From: an uncultured Gemmatimonadota bacterium
Lineage (GTDB): Bacteria; Gemmatimonadota; Gemmatimonadetes; Gemmatimonadales; Gemmatimonadaceae
Direction of reading: 5' to 3'
Assembly: GCA_946479995.1 (NCBI GenBank)
Contig: CAMLIU010000114.1
Span: forward strand, 1 to 5,884
Length of the DNA: 5,884 nucleotides
A model generated the notes under the pieces. The model made no database searches. It was not told the origin of the DNA and saw only the letters and a list, made by a program, of their open reading frames with translations. The position numbers and the translations under genes were made by a program. Below, piece by piece: positions 4,861 to 5,884 of the stretch. Each line of letters starts with the position of its first letter. The stretch's first letter is position 1.

Positions 4861-5803
4861 CCACGAGCCGGGAGGCTGGGACAGCGAATATCATGCGCCA
4901 GCCCTGGTCGGCCCGGTGCTCGAGCTTCTCGGCGGCGCGCGGCTCGTGCTCGACGGCACCCTCGGCGGCGGCGGGCACTCCGCGGCGCTCCTCGACGCTG
5001 GCGTCCCCCGCGTCATCGGCGTGGACCGCGATCCCGACGCCCTGGCGGCGGCAACGACCCGGCTCGCCGGCGCCGTGGCGGACGGGCGCTTCGCTGCCTG
5101 GCGTGGCAACTACGCCGACCTCGACGCGATCCCCGCGCTCGAGGGACTCCTCTTCGATGGCATCCTGCTGGACCTTGGCATCTCCTCCCACCAGATCGAC
5201 GACGCGGCGCGCGGCTTCTCCTTTCGCGAGGGGGCGCCGCTCGACATGCGCATGGGTGCCGACGCCGTGCAGTCGGCGGCCGAGCTGCTCAACGAGGCCG
5301 ACGAGCGTGAGCTGGCGCACATCTTCCGCGACTACGGCGACGAGCCGCGTGCGGCGCGCCTGGCGCGCGAAGTCGTGCGTCGTCGCGCCAGCCGCCCGTT
5401 CGCGACGAGTGATGACCTCGTGGGTGCCATCCGCGGCACGCTGGGACCGCGCAGCGGCGCATCCGAGTTCGCCCGGCTCTTCCAGGCGGTGCGCATCGCC
5501 GTCAATCACGAGCTCACGGGGCTCCAGCGAGCGCTCCCCGCACTGCGCGATCGGCTGGCGCCCGATGGCGTGCTCGCCGTCATCGCCTACCACTCGGGCG
5601 AGGACCGCATGGTGAAGCACGCCTTCCGCGAGTGGAGCCGCGACTGCGTGTGCCCGCCGAGACATCCGGTGTGCACCTGTGGCGGGGCGAACGCGCTGGG
5701 CGAGGTGCTCACGCGTCGTGCCATCGTGGCCGGCGAGAACGAGGTCGCGCGGAACCCGCGTGCCCGCAGCGCGAGGCTCCGCGCATGGCGACGAGGCGCG
5801 TAA
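4838..5803 (+). CDS. rsmH: 16S rRNA (cytosine(1402)-N(4))-methyltransferase RsmH
   Basis: RsmH (formerly MraW) uses S-adenosylmethionine to N4-methylate C1402 of 16S rRNA in the small-subunit decoding centre. It is 321 residues, near the usual 300-320. The conserved N-terminal 'H.PvL..E' region appears as EYHAPALVGPVLELL (17-31). The SAM-binding loop is DGTLGGGGHS (39-48), followed by GVDRDPDAL (61-69), DLGISSHQID (112-121), GFSFREGAPLDMRM (126-139), FQAVRIAVNHEL (215-226) and the C-terminal signature YHSGEDRMVK (251-260). A CxC...CxC cluster (residues 270, 272, 279, 281) is common in RsmH of several phyla. About 16 residues precede the conserved region. No other in-frame start or clear ribosome site was found, so ATG 4838 is used. 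It starts a dcw-type cluster, with the next gene overlapping by 19 nt. No mraZ precedes it. Confidence 0.97.
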   Translation: MIARSRDHHEPGGWDSEYHAPALVGPVLELLGGARLVLDGTLGGGGHSAALLDAGVPRVIGVDRDPDALAAATTRLAGAVADGRFAAWRGNYADLDAIPALEGLLFDGILLDLGISSHQIDDAARGFSFREGAPLDMRMGADAVQSAAELLNEADERELAHIFRDYGDEPRAARLAREVVRRRASRPFATSDDLVGAIRGTLGPRSGASEFARLFQAVRIAVNHELTGLQRALPALRDRLAPDGVLAVIAYHSGEDRMVKHAFREWSRDCVCPPRHPVCTCGGANALGEVLTRRAIVAGENEVARNPRARSARLRAWRRGA

Positions 5804-5884
5804 AGGGGAAGGGAAGCGGACGCGGCCGGCTGGCCCTCGTCCTGATCGGTTTCCTCGTCATCGCCTCGGGCGTCATTCTCCGCC
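5785..5884 (+). CDS. ftsL: Small bitopic membrane protein, probable FtsL (start only, cut by right edge)
   Basis: ATG 5785 lies within the end of rsmH, in another frame, and the frame stays open to the window edge (33 residues seen). The visible sequence is a short, very basic head (MATRRVKGKGSGRGR) followed by a hydrophobic helix from about residue 16 (LALVLIGFLVIASGVIL). Small proteins with this short cytoplasmic head and single membrane helix immediately after rsmH are typically FtsL, a divisome subunit that works with FtsB and FtsQ to activate septal wall synthesis. The 19-nt overlap indicates translational coupling with rsmH. The coiled-coil region that would confirm the identity lies outside the window, so the symbol rests on position and topology. 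Confidence 0.65.
   Translation, partial: MATRRVKGKGSGRGRLALVLIGFLVIASGVILR

Noticed and set aside
4553..5665. A 370-codon - strand open frame opposite rsmH
   Set aside because: It is a low-complexity Arg/Ala/Val-rich shadow of rsmH with no recognisable motif.

Overview
The window is a GC-rich, densely packed bacterial chromosomal segment with housekeeping content. GC-biased codons, secreted TPR proteins, a GTG start and the absence of mobile genes suggest a member of Gemmatimonadota or a similar high-GC Gram-negative-type lineage. That placement is an impression from style and gene content, not a proof.

Layout from left to right, + strand unless stated. A TPR-repeat gene is cut by the left edge. 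A membrane-anchored, secreted zinc peptidase of the peptidase-MA (gluzincin) type overlaps its end. A near-consensus sigma-70-like promoter follows, driving a 56-residue two-helix membrane microprotein that looks leaderless. Next come tRNA-Val(TAC) and a large secreted protein with a TolB/FlgO-like N-terminal domain and TPR-like helical repeats. A convergent intergenic region (3654-3875) is packed with repeats. On the - strand lies a YegS-like lipid kinase. Diverging from it is rsmH (16S rRNA m4C1402 methyltransferase), overlapped by the start of a small bitopic membrane protein that is probably ftsL, so the right end is the start of a division and cell-wall (dcw) cluster.

The most interesting feature is the convergent intergenic region. 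It contains four copies of one 40-45 nt unit, each opening with GTCNGACCC and closing with TCGTCNGAC around a GC-rich hairpin of variable sequence. Two copies lie head to tail on the + strand directly after the TPR gene. Two lie head to tail on the - strand directly after the lipid kinase, the first supplying the kinase's TGA stop. A 14-bp perfect hairpin sits between the two pairs. Each convergent gene thus ends in a tandem pair of units in its own orientation. This looks like a dispersed, gene-end-associated palindromic repeat family, possibly acting in 3'-end formation, mRNA stability or as a recognition site.

Functionally the genes fall into envelope themes: protein-interaction scaffolds, an envelope protease, phospholipid modification, and division plus ribosome maturation. 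Only the two left-edge genes and rsmH plus its follower look like true operons.
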